Shown piece by piece: positions 10,001 to 16,500 of a stretch of 35,829 nucleotides of DNA; position 1 is the first letter of the stretch; every line of letters begins with the position of its first letter. This stretch comes from a virus, in IMG/VR virus record IMGVR_UViG_3300042341_000205, positions 1-35,829 of that record; one strand, written 5' to 3'. A program made the translations under genes and the position numbers. The notes beneath the pieces are model-generated. The model did no database searches and was not told where the DNA came from. It saw nothing but the letters and a program-made list of their open reading frames with translations.

Positions 10001-11459
10001 ATCGGGAACTTCTGGTACATCTGGTACAAGTGGTTTAGATGGAACATTCTTTGGTTCATCTGGAACTTCTGGTGAAAGTGGTACGAGCGGATTCGATGGT
10101 ACGAGTGGATTAGATGGAACTTCTGGAAGTAATGGAACATCGGGTTCGTCTGGTTCTTCTGGTTTAGATGGAACGTTCTTTGGAACTAATGGAACATCAG
10201 GAACTTCTGGACAAAATGGTACAAATGGTACATCAGGAACAACAGGTACATCAGGCACATCAGGAACTTCTGGTACATCTGGTACATCTGGTTTAGATGG
10301 AACTTTCTTTGGAACTAATGGAACATCAGGAACTTCTGGAACATCAGGAACTTCTGGAACATCAGGAACTTCTGGCACATCAGGAACTTCTGGTTCATCC
10401 GGATTGAATGGTACATTCTTTGGTTCTTCTGGAACATCGGGAACTTCAGGAACTTCTGGTACGAATGGTACAACTGGTACGGCTGGAACGGCTGGAACGT
10501 CTGGGTCATCTGGAACATCTGGATTTGATGGAACTTATTTTGGTAGTAGTGGTACATCTGGTGTAAGTGGTACAACAGGAACTGCTGGGTCTTCAGGAAC
10601 TTCTGGTACAAGTGGTACAAGTGGTAATGGAACTTCTGGTTCATCTGGTAGTGGTGGTACATCTGGTTTAAATGGTACATTCTTTGGTAGTAGCGGTACA
10701 AGTGGAGCATTAGGTTCTACGGGAGAATCAGGTACATCGGGAACTTCTGGTACAACTCCTCCGAATTTCACTTCTGGAACGTCTGGAAGTGGTGGTAGTG
10801 GTGGTACTTCTGGTTTGGATGGAACTTTCTTTGGAAGTAGTGGTACAACTGGAACTGGTGGTAGTGCTGGTACGTCTGGTACATCATTCTATGGGGTAAC
10901 TTCGGGAACTTCAGGTACATCTCCTGCAGGATTTACATCTGGAACTTCTGGAACTGCATCAATTAGTACATCTGGAACATCTGGATTCGCATCTTTAAGT
11001 GGAACTACTGATAACGGCGTTCTTACTTTAGAAGGTTCATCTCCAAATGTAAGAGTTGAAAGCAATTTTACATTTGATGGTACTAGTTTATCTGTAACTG
11101 GAAATATAGTATCTTCTACATATATTACATCAACAACATTTAGAGAAACTTATAATGATTTAGGAACTGGTGGTAGTGTAAATTTAGATTTATCAACAGC
11201 AAACAATTTTAGAAGACAATTTAATAGTTCACCAACAATAACATTTACTAACCCACCTGCATCAAACGCATTTGGATTTACTTTAGTAACTGTAAACGCT
11301 GGAGCATATGCTCCGACATGGCCTGCTAATATTGATTGGGTTAATGGACCAAATGCACCAGTCCTAACAGGATCTGGTGGTGTGGATGTATTAGTATTCT
11401 ACACATTTAATGGTGGTACTACATATTATGGATTTGTAGGCGGTAAGAATTTTAATTAA
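1011..11459 (+). CDS. Giant tail fibre/adhesin with beta modules, two cupredoxin-like domains and a collagen-like tract
   Basis: This 3,482-residue protein is probably a trimeric or bundled fibre. Residues ~75-1920 hold about 23 degenerate modules of roughly 60-90 residues built on a theme of SGS-V-TASVSP-NFGF, then GSQFTGSL-VTGS, then GDG/GSG-x-LFNIP. Two cupredoxin-like domains interrupt them near residues 580-661 and 1207-1292. Residues ~1920-2260 include a phage beta domain (motif TIVHNLGILYPMVQVYATG) and SSYALTASYALNA repeats. Residues 2265-3325 are almost entirely Gly-X-Y triplets rich in Thr and Ser. The C-terminal ~155 residues form a separate domain with TWPANIDWVNGPNAPVLTG and a VLVFYTFNGGTTYYGFVGG end, a pattern I recall from phage fibre tips. 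The start has a weak GGAA upstream and two promoter-like motifs. A virion adhesin role is inferred. There is no enzymatic signature, and no S74 chaperone as in the second giant. Confidence 0.85.
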   Translation: MAISNLLTGRVRVVSPKNVTSDRYQFLDLSQAEPNLGVPNFSASLLTNPAIVVSDDQGNRGFVRSLDLDRVTGAFTGSFTGSFTGSYFGDGRDIFNLPAATFIASGSATASFKQDNLVINTNTRVQGDLYVDDTIYAETIIVSYISSSVIYSSGSNIFGDKYDDRQEFTGSVLVSSSIVVNNITASQSISSSFTGSFFGDGRDIFNLPQATRLSTGSITASVSPEFGFRVQSIISGSEFTGSVRITGSISASLFRGDGSGLFNLPALTATLITSGSATASIAPNTGLVVNTFSTFQFGVSASMFSGSGRGLFDIPRSAITEDAPRIASGSTTASIAPNTGFVVNTFSTFQFPVSASMFTGSGAGLFDIPRSAITEDATLISSGSVTASVSPNFGFRVESSLSGSTFTGSLFVTGNIVIPSGSGFFSGSGEGLFNIPLSALNIESLVSSRIASGSVTASVSPNFGFVVVSVASGSQFTGSLFITGSGVELSSGSFSGSGARLFNIPKTAISDLDTSLIFSGSYSASISPDFGFRVNTRSTISGSFVVSSSAEIFPTASINNVFNVTNNLAASYVFTGGAVGDNPTLTLVRGVTYTFNLNASGHPFYIKTANVTGPGSTYNTGVTNNGDDVGIITFTPAAGSPDTLYYNCQFHSVMAGQINIVDAILLPNRILFEGNTAISGGLYVRDYVRAREFTGSFSGSFIQGDGGGLFNIPRSAFTGDAFRIASGSVTASVSPNFGFRVETSATGSAFGSQFTGSIDVSGSVKAFAVSASFFTGSFTGDGSGLRNVPADISTKIASGSVTASVNPNYEGFRVVSAEFGSQFTGSLFVTGGNIEARSGSAFSGSGRLLFDIPQSALSFELSRISSGSVTASVSPNFGFVVVSPTIGSQFTGSLKISGSVSIISGSSFSGSGRNLFDIPAAAISDLDASRIFSGSVTASVSPNFGFLVTSVISGSIFSGSLKVSGSSLFRMGVSASVFSGSGAGLTDIPFSALSQELFRIASGSVTASALPDRGFIVESAANGSRITGSVAITGSLRVTTTSGSLILDSSSAYYGEGTYLRNIPRNALSEDALISTEIKSGSVTASVSPNFGFIVKSAESGSQFTGSVNITGSVLVRSGSFIIGDGRFLNNITLANLAIDSTKIFSGSATASISPTEGFEVNTHSRFDGSFIVSSSARNTPSYDIDTVIIVTNEGSGLYNISNGLISGSNPTLTLVRGVDYTFNINASGHPFLIKTVQSTGTGDIYNNGVTNNGDDNGIISFTPPSGSPDLLYYNCQLHSSMAGPINIVNSIVIPAEIKLIGETKVIGNVTASMYSGSGRGLFDIPRSAITEDSVRIASGSVTASVSPNNGFIVESFQSGSSFSGSILIDSSSFIYAVGTYLRQIPRAALTEDALISAEIKSGSVTASVSPNFGFRVITPFTSSFGEAGIFTASIASQFTGSISVSGSVYINDNSGGLFIESSSFIYAEGTHLRNIPRSALTEDALISTEIKSGSVTASVTPDEGFKVITDRTGSQLGSQFTGSIEVSGSIRATNFFFGDGRFITNVVAAASPLIASGSATASVTSGDTFVVTTGATGSGLNYQIGTRITGSVDISGSLQSQFFIGDGRYITNVVAAAAPFIASGSATASVASGDTFIVTTGATGSAIGSRFTGSIDVSGSIRAFSFSGDGSQLTNVQASAAPLISSGSATASVQSGRQFIVNTLGTFSSVGSNSGSYYGSVFTGSVIISGSISSSRYEGDGGGLFNIPASALEDLQLDRIISGSGRAIVDPNKFDVNVPITASRYDGDGSGLFNIPANALEDLQLDRIKSGSVQAVISPDKGLQIGTRTFVSGNLSVTGGLFVTGGNVVVESGSAYYGDGSGLTNISLANISFETFILKSGSFTASISPNNGFVVNASSSFYGDMYVDKNLRANSITGSNYIFSPLISGSFLGTYNFKGVGPTASAEYDILRYDENRGYFVPQPETTLTETVSFSNVSDLTIVHNLGILYPMVQVYATGSEDQILPGTVKSIDEDTIQIKFAGLTSGHVVIGSGGSLINGTITGDRVFGNVLSSSYAVRAGIAESIVGFNSASLAALGDLENFVRNNQTSSMSVFRAVSSSYALTASYALNAGAGGGTELFVYYTSSLAKSQTAKINFTGSGVSVTPSGSDGVLVTILGGGGAGGGIGDLLSSQTSSMLVGTASLAFTASYALYALNAEGVNTASFLQVNKDSNINANLTISGSLGVSGSMLLNSLPTGSSENVVIWNDITKKLERRNIAAAVGSSGTGGTSGFDGTAGTSGTSGTSGSSGTSGTSGTSGTSGSNGSSGSSGTTGTSGTSGSSGTAGTSGSSGTSGTSGTSGTSGTSGSSGSSGTSGTSGTSGTSGIDGTSGTSGTSGTSGTSGSSGTSGTSGTSGTSGSSGTSGTSGSSGSSGSSGSSGTTGSAGTSGSSGTSGTSGTSGTSGTSGTSGSSGTSGTTGSEGTSGTSGTSGTSGSTGTAGTSGTSGSSGSTGSSGTAGSSGTAGSSGSGGSSGTSGSAGSGGSAGSSGSGGSSGTSGTSGTSGSAGEAGTSGTSGTSGTSGSDGTNGTSGSTGSSGSSGTSGTTGSGGTSGTSGTSGTDGTSGSSGTSGTSGTSGTSGTSGTSGTSGSSGTSGSSGTSGTSGTSGTTGSSGTSGTSGTSGSDGSSGTSSTSGTSGTSGTSGTSGTSGTSGEDGTSGTDGSSGSAGSSGTTGTSGSAGTSGSKGTDGTSGTSGTEGSAGSSGSSGTSGTDGSTGTAGSSGSSGTSGTTGSAGTSAIDGTSGTSGQNGTSGTNGSTGTAGSSGTSGTSGTNGSEGTSGTTGSSGIDGTSGTNGSSGTDGSSGTDGSTGTAGSSGSSGTNGSEGTSGTTGSSGIDGTSGTNGSSGTDGSSGTDGSTGTAGTSGTDGSTGSAGTSGTSGLDGTFFGSSGTSGTSGTNGTSGTNGTTGTAGSSGTSGESGTSGLNGTFFGSNGTSGTSGQNGTSGEAGTSGTDGSTGTGGSSGTSGTSGTSGLDGTFFGSSGTSGESGTSGFDGTSGLDGTSGSNGTSGSSGSSGLDGTFFGTNGTSGTSGQNGTNGTSGTTGTSGTSGTSGTSGTSGLDGTFFGTNGTSGTSGTSGTSGTSGTSGTSGTSGSSGLNGTFFGSSGTSGTSGTSGTNGTTGTAGTAGTSGSSGTSGFDGTYFGSSGTSGVSGTTGTAGSSGTSGTSGTSGNGTSGSSGSGGTSGLNGTFFGSSGTSGALGSTGESGTSGTSGTTPPNFTSGTSGSGGSGGTSGLDGTFFGSSGTTGTGGSAGTSGTSFYGVTSGTSGTSPAGFTSGTSGTASISTSGTSGFASLSGTTDNGVLTLEGSSPNVRVESNFTFDGTSLSVTGNIVSSTYITSTTFRETYNDLGTGGSVNLDLSTANNFRRQFNSSPTITFTNPPASNAFGFTLVTVNAGAYAPTWPANIDWVNGPNAPVLTGSGGVDVLVFYTFNGGTTYYGFVGGKNFN
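2749..2994 (+). other. Cupredoxin-like domain 1 inside the giant fibre
   Basis: Residues ~580-661 of the 3,482-residue protein read as a small Greek-key domain: NPTLTLVRG, then YTFNLNASGHPF, then a TGVTNNGDD loop, then ITFTP, then LYYNCQFHSVMAGQI. His602, Cys648, His651 and Met654 sit as His...Cys-x2-His-x2-Met, the ligand order and spacing of amicyanin-type blue copper proteins. Copper binding itself is inferred. Confidence 0.7.
4629..4886 (+). other. Cupredoxin-like domain 2 inside the giant fibre
   Basis: This is a second copy at residues ~1207-1292 with NPTLTLVRG, NASGHPFLIKT, NNGDDNGIISFTP and LYYNCQLHSSMAGPI. The putative ligands are His1230, Cys1276, His1279 and Met1282. The His-to-Cys distance is 46 residues in both copies. 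Each copy follows a module that begins IFSGS and ends with VSSSA, so module and domain were duplicated together. Confidence 0.7.
7803..10985 (+). repeat. Collagen-like Gly-X-Y tract, ~1,060 residues, with GTFFG interruptions
   Basis: The frame encodes Gly every third residue, mostly as GTS, GSS, GTA, GTD and GTN triplets with no proline. Nine interruptions of the type GLDGTFFGSSG (variants GLNGTFFGSN, GFDGTYFGSS) fall in its last third. The DNA consists of imperfect 9-base units such as GGAACTTCT and GGTACATCA, is visibly richer in G+C than its surroundings, and keeps long open frames on the other strand as an artefact. The tract is a likely site of length change by recombination. Confidence 0.9.
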
Positions 11460-11475
11460 TATTATATTTAAAGTT

Positions 11476-12381
11476 ATGGGAATATTTAGAAGATTAGTAT
11501 CACAAGATGGTTCGCAGGAATATCCATTTGTTTTTAAAATAACAACAACTACGGCTAATACTGTATTTACAACTCCATTAGTTGATTTTGGTGGAATTAC
11601 TCCATCTTTAACAATTGGTTGGGGTGATGGAAGTGCAAATTCACCTATAATAACTGCAAGTAATTCTGTAGATAGAGTACATACATATGTAAGTGCTGGA
11701 ACTTATATAATTACTATAAGTGGATTTATGCCTGGGTTTGCTGTAAATAATAATGCTGGAATTAGAACTCTTATTACTGAATTAGTACAATGGGGTACGG
11801 TTGGTTTAAGAACTATAAACTTTTATGGTTGTACAAATCTAACAGCAATACCTGGTAGTACATCTTTAAGTGGTGTTGGTGGATATACTGGTTTATCCGA
11901 AGTACTTAATTTTACTAACTTTATGAATGGTACTAGAATAACAACAATACCAGAAGATATTTTTGATTTTTCTCCAAATGTAACATCATTTAATAGTGCA
12001 TTTTCATCAATATCAACAATAACAACAGTACCAACTGGATTATTTGATAATGTACCATTGGTAACATCTTTTGCATCTTGTTTCTTTGCATGTTCTGGAT
12101 TAACATCAGTACCATCTACACTATTTGATTTAAACGTAAATGTTACTAGTTTTTCTGGTACATTTAGAAATTGTAGAGCATTAACAAATGTATTACAATT
12201 TACAAATAATACAAATGTAACAACATTTACTAATTTATATAATATGAGTTCTACAACAAATGCATTGACAGGAACTGCACCTACATTGTGGTTAAGAACA
12301 CCAACACCAGCCGGAACTGATGCATTCAACAATTGTACTGGTTTATCAAATTTCGCATCAATACCTGTAAACTTTAAATAA
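11476..12381 (+). CDS. PKD-like plus BspA/DUF285-type leucine-rich-repeat protein
   Basis: This 301-residue protein has two parts. Residues ~45-83 match a PKD fold: WGDGS, then RVHTYVSAGTYIITISG. Residues ~110-300 are repeats of the BspA-like/DUF285 type, with F-x-NC-x-x-LT-x-IP spacing and a recurring P-x-x-LFD-x-x-x-x-VTSF core (LFDNVPLVTSFASCF, LFDLNVNVTSFSGTF). Such repeats are known in surface proteins that bind host or environmental polymers. There is no signal peptide or membrane anchor, so a virion location is likely. It lies 16 bases after the giant fibre gene and 1 base before the next, so it should be cotranscribed with both. A receptor-binding or fibre-tip role is inferred. An imperfect promoter motif (ATATTTAAA, 11464-11472) sits too close to the ATG to be convincing. 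Confidence 0.75.
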   Translation: MGIFRRLVSQDGSQEYPFVFKITTTTANTVFTTPLVDFGGITPSLTIGWGDGSANSPIITASNSVDRVHTYVSAGTYIITISGFMPGFAVNNNAGIRTLITELVQWGTVGLRTINFYGCTNLTAIPGSTSLSGVGGYTGLSEVLNFTNFMNGTRITTIPEDIFDFSPNVTSFNSAFSSISTITTVPTGLFDNVPLVTSFASCFFACSGLTSVPSTLFDLNVNVTSFSGTFRNCRALTNVLQFTNNTNVTTFTNLYNMSSTTNALTGTAPTLWLRTPTPAGTDAFNNCTGLSNFASIPVNFK

Positions 12382-12382
12382 T

Positions 12383-12832
12383 ATGTATTTAAGAATAATA
12401 GATGATACAATTAATTATCCATACGATATACCTACGTTAAGAACATCACATCCTAATGTAAGTTTTCCTGCTAATGCTAATTTAACAAATGAACTTTTAG
12501 CAGAATGGGGTATGTATGTAGTTACTCCAACCCCAATGCCAAATGATTACACAAAAAATATTATCGAAGGAACTCCTGTTTTAACGGATGGTGTGTATTA
12601 TCAAAATTGGATTCAAACTAATGCATCTCAAGCTGAAATTGATTATAGAATAGAAAATCAATGGTTTTTTGTTAGAGAAATTAGAAATGGATTATTATCT
12701 GAATGTGATTGGACACAATTAGCAGATATACCAAACGAAACAAAAGCAATTTGGTCTGAATACAGACAATCTTTAAGAGATATTACATCTCAAACTAATC
12801 CATTTAGTATAACTTGGCCGGTGAAACCTTAA
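12383..12832 (+). CDS. Small protein with a phage tail-assembly-chaperone-type C-terminus
   Basis: The C-terminal half of this 149-residue protein carries R-x-x-LLSECDWTQLADIP, then W-x-x-YRQSLRDI, then NPFSITWPVKP. I recognise this from the Phage_tail_APC family (PF16778), which is common beside phage tail fibre genes. The N-terminal half is not recognised. It starts 1 base after the stop of the PKD-LRR gene, so translation is probably coupled. The position among fibre genes suggests help with fibre folding or assembly, or a minor tail protein. The family name rests on pattern memory and the function is inferred from it. Confidence 0.7.
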   Translation: MYLRIIDDTINYPYDIPTLRTSHPNVSFPANANLTNELLAEWGMYVVTPTPMPNDYTKNIIEGTPVLTDGVYYQNWIQTNASQAEIDYRIENQWFFVREIRNGLLSECDWTQLADIPNETKAIWSEYRQSLRDITSQTNPFSITWPVKP

Positions 12833-12844
12833 AAGGAAAATAGT

Positions 12845-12881
12845 TTATATTTATACCTATAACAAAAGTATATAAATATAA
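12845..12881 (+). promoter_or_regulatory. Promoter-like motif paired with its own inverted copy
   Basis: TTATATTTATA at 12845-12855 is repeated as its exact reverse complement, TATAAATATAA, at 12871-12881, with 15 bases between. The second arm ends directly at the ATG at 12882. The first arm contains the recurrent ATATTTATA motif. The second contains TATAAATA, the T4 late promoter core. As RNA the arms could pair and mask the start codon region. Confidence 0.45.
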
Positions 12882-13160
12882 ATGATTATACACAGTCCTA
12901 TATTTTCTGGCTCAATTACTCAAGCCTCATCTGCTTACGCAAATTTAAGTGGTTCATTCACAGGCTCTTTAACTGGTTCATTTAAAGGAGAAATTGATGT
13001 GCAACAAGCATCATTTGGTAATTTGAATGTAACTAATAAATTATCTGTTAGTGGTTCTATAATTATGACGGGTTCAATGAATCTGACAGCTGGTGGGTAT
13101 TTGGTAGATGGTGTAAGTGTATTGGATTCGGCAATAGCTTTTGCAATAGCATTAGGATAA
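12882..13160 (+). CDS. Mini-fibre protein of the giant-fibre module family
   Basis: This 92-residue protein is built from the same units as the giant fibres: SGSFTGSLTGSF, then NKLSVSGSIIMTGSMNL, then a hydrophobic end (LDSAIAFAIALG). It may be an accessory piece of the fibre, a remnant of a shortened fibre gene, or a structural cap. The start is ATG, directly after an inverted repeat, with no Shine-Dalgarno site. It is 14 bases upstream of the next gene and probably cotranscribed with it. I do not know its specific function. Confidence 0.65.
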   Translation: MIIHSPIFSGSITQASSAYANLSGSFTGSLTGSFKGEIDVQQASFGNLNVTNKLSVSGSIIMTGSMNLTAGGYLVDGVSVLDSAIAFAIALG

Positions 13161-13174
13161 AAAAATAAAAAGAA

Positions 13175-13507
13175 ATGGCAAACGCATTTAAAAATAGTAT
13201 TACGGGTTCTGTTGGAACGAATGGTGTGAAAGTATATGAAACACCTGCCGCAACATCAACAACAGTTATAGGAGTTAGTATAGCAAACTCTGTATCACAA
13301 AATATTTCAGTAAGTGTAATGATGAGAGATACATCAGCTAACAAAGCTGTTTATTTAGTTAAAGATGCATTAGTAATGCCTGGTAGCTCAAATGTATTAG
13401 TTGGTGGAGAACAAAAGTTGGTATTAGAAGCAACTGATTTTATTTCGGTGACATCATCGTTAGCAAATTCGGCAGATGTAATTGTTTCGGTTTTAGAAAT
13501 AACATAA
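13175..13507 (+). CDS. Small beta-rich structural protein, paralogue of the ends of the 305-residue protein
   Basis: This 110-residue protein has alternating beta pattern throughout (VKVYETPAATSTTVIGVSIAN, then QNISVSVMMRD, then EQKLVLEATDFISVTSS, then ADVIVSVLE). Its two halves match the N- and C-terminal parts of the 305-residue protein at 26-943, without that protein's helical insertion. The 21 bases from the leader through ATGGCA are identical in the two genes. Both members of the family precede a giant fibre gene, here by 11 bases. A fibre-associated or decoration role is inferred. It is not otherwise recognised. Confidence 0.7.
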   Translation: MANAFKNSITGSVGTNGVKVYETPAATSTTVIGVSIANSVSQNISVSVMMRDTSANKAVYLVKDALVMPGSSNVLVGGEQKLVLEATDFISVTSSLANSADVIVSVLEIT

Positions 13508-13518
13508 AGTTTTAGATA

Positions 13519-16500
13519 ATGGAGTATTTGGGTAACAATCCTAATGGTTTAAATCAACAAAATAAAGATACAGTTTCTTTATTTGTAAGTGGGAGCAGAA
13601 TAGCTAGTTTTTCATCACAATCAGTAGATGTTGTTGGAAATTTTAGTGCTTCCAAAATACAAACGGATGAAATAGATTCATTTGGAAGTAATCCTTTACA
13701 ATTAAAGGCAGATACTCAAATATCAGGCTCACTTAATGTTTCATCATCCATAACTGCATCTTTATTTAGAGGAGACGGTAGTGGATTATTTAATATATCA
13801 GCTACATCAATTGGTGATATTGATAGAATTAAATCTGGTTCAGCAACTGCAATAATTTCACCAAATACTGGATTGGTTGTAAATGTACCAACTTCAATTA
13901 GTGGTGGTTTAGCAGTAAACGGAAATTCAAACATAACTGGTTCACTTAGAGTTAGTAATGGTTTGGCAGTAAACGGAAATTCGAATATAACTGGTTCGGT
14001 TGTAATAAGCCAAAACTTAAATGTAGGAGGCAAAATTACAACAACCGAATTACATACAACATTCATATCATCTTCAGTAATATTCTCATCTGGTTCTAAT
14101 AAATTTGGTGACAACGTTATTGATAGACAAGAAATAACTGGTTCTCTTAGTGTAAGTGGTTCAATGTTTGTAACCGGAGATACAATACCAACCGATAATA
14201 CAACAAATGAAGTATTAGTTCTTAATACAACAACAGGAAGAATTAGTAGAAGATTTGCAGCAGCAACGTCTGGTACGTCTGGTACATCAGGAACTTCTGG
14301 AACATCTGGAACTTCTGGAACATCTGGCACAAGCGGCACATCAGGAACTTCTGGTACAAGCGGCACATCAGGAACTTCTGGAACAAGCGGAAGTAGTGGA
14401 ACATCCGGCTCTTCTGGAACAAGTGGTACATCAGGAACTTCTGGAACAAGCGGTACATCAGGAACTTCTGGTACATCGGGAAGTTCTGGTACGCGTGGTA
14501 CTTCTGGTACATCAGGAACTTCTGGTACATCAGGAACTTCTGGTTCATCAGGAACATCGGGCTCATCAGGAACTTCTGGTAGTGGTGGTACATCTGGACA
14601 AGATGGTTCATCGGGAACTTCTGGAACACGTGGTACATCAGGAACTTCTGGTACATCGGGTACATCTGGTTCATCGGGAACATCTGGAAGTGGAGGTACA
14701 TCGGGAACATCTGGAAGTAGTGGAACATCTGGGCAAGATGGAACTTCAGGAACATCTGGAACTCGTGGTACATCGGGAACAAGCGGTATAAGTGGTACGG
14801 CTGGAACGTCTGGTACATCTGGTACATCAGGAACTTCTGGTTCATCTGGTACAAGTGGTATAACAGGAGCTGGAGGACAAGGTGGTACGAATGGTACGGG
14901 AGGTACATCGGGAAGTAGTGGTACAAGCGGCACTAGTGGTACATCTGGAACAAGTGGAGTTAGTGGTAGTGGTGGAACTGCTGGTACAAGTGGTACATCA
15001 GGAACTTCTGGCACAAGCGGTACAAGTGGTACATCGGGAACTTCTGGAAGTCGTGGTACATCAGGAACTTCTGGAGCTAGTGGTACTGGAGGTTCTTCTG
15101 GTACAAGTGGCACATCAGGAACTTCTGGAACAAGCGGCACCTCAGGAACTTCTGGTACATCAGGTACATCAGGAACTTCTGGACAAGGTGGTGGAACAAA
15201 ATATAATTTCTCAACAACAATAACTGATTCTGATCCTGGTAATGGAGTAGTACAATATAACAATGCTACAATAGGTTCAGTAACTTTTTTATACATTGAT
15301 AACTTAGACCAAAGTGGTAATACACAAACTGGTTGGTATGATACTTGGGATGATAGTACAACAACATCGGCTAGAGGTACATTAACATTAACATCTAGAG
15401 ATAATGGTACTGTAAATAATACATTTAGAATTACAGGAGCTATAACAGTAGCTGCTGGTTATTATAAAATACCTGTTGCTTATGTAGCAGGAACGTTACC
15501 ACCAAACTTATCTCAATTAACAATAAGTTTTTCTAGAACAGGTGATACTGGTACATCGGGAAGTGCAGGTACATCAGGAACTTCTGGTACAAGCGGAACT
15601 TCGGGAACGTCTGGTACATCAGGTACTTCTGGAGCTAGTGGTTCGAATGGAACTTCGGGAACTTCTGGTACGAGTGGTACTTCTGGCACGAGAGGTACAT
15701 CAGGTACTTCTGGAATTAGTGGGTCATCTGGCACAAGCGGTACATCAGGAACTTCTGGGACAAGTGGAGTTAGTGGAAGTAGTGGTACAAGTGGAACATC
15801 AGGAACTTCTGGGACAAGTGGAGTTAGTGGAAGTAGTGGAACTTCTGGAACATCAGGAACTTCTGGAACATCAGGAACTTCTGGAGTAAGTGGTAGTAGT
15901 GGTACAAGCGGCACAAGCGGAACTTCGGGAACAAGTGGTTCATCAGGAAGTTCTGGAACTCGTGGTACATCGGGAACTTCTGGTACAAGCGGAACTTCGG
16001 GAACTTCTGGAACAAGTGGTTCATCAGGAAGTTCTGGCACAAGTGGTTCATCAGGAAGTTCTGGAACTCGTGGCACATCAGGAACTTCTGGTACGAGTGG
16101 TACATCAGGAACTTCTGGTACGTCTGGTACGTCTGGTTCTTCTGGATTACTTTCATTAACTGGTACAACTGATAATGGTGTAATCACATTAAATGGAACT
16201 GCACCAAACGCAACCGTTGAAGCAAATTTAAGATTCGATGGTAGTACATTGACAGTAACTGGAGATGCTACAATTAGTGGTAACCTTACTGTAAGTGGTA
16301 CAACGACATATATTAATACAACAACCCTTAACGTAGGTGATAATATTATTACACTTAACGCAGATATTGGAGCATCAACTGCCCCAACTGAAAACTCTGG
16401 TATAGAAGTTAAGAGAGGCAATGCAGCAACAAAACAATTTTATTGGGATGAAGGTAGTGATAGATGGTATCACGACGATAACACATACATAGCTGGTAAT

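Noticed and set aside
7592-10378. Long minus-strand open frames rich in Pro-Asp-Val-Pro (also at 13716-15296 and 15513-16421)
   Set aside because: They are mirror images of the Gly-Thr-Ser coding repeats: the complement of GGA ACT TCT style units has no stops and reads as V-P-D-V-P. No ribosome site, promoter or independent domain supports them.
12871-12878. Perfect T4 late promoter core TATAAATA on the plus strand
   Set aside because: It ends three bases before the start codon, so a transcript from it would begin inside the gene. It is better explained as the second arm of the inverted repeat.
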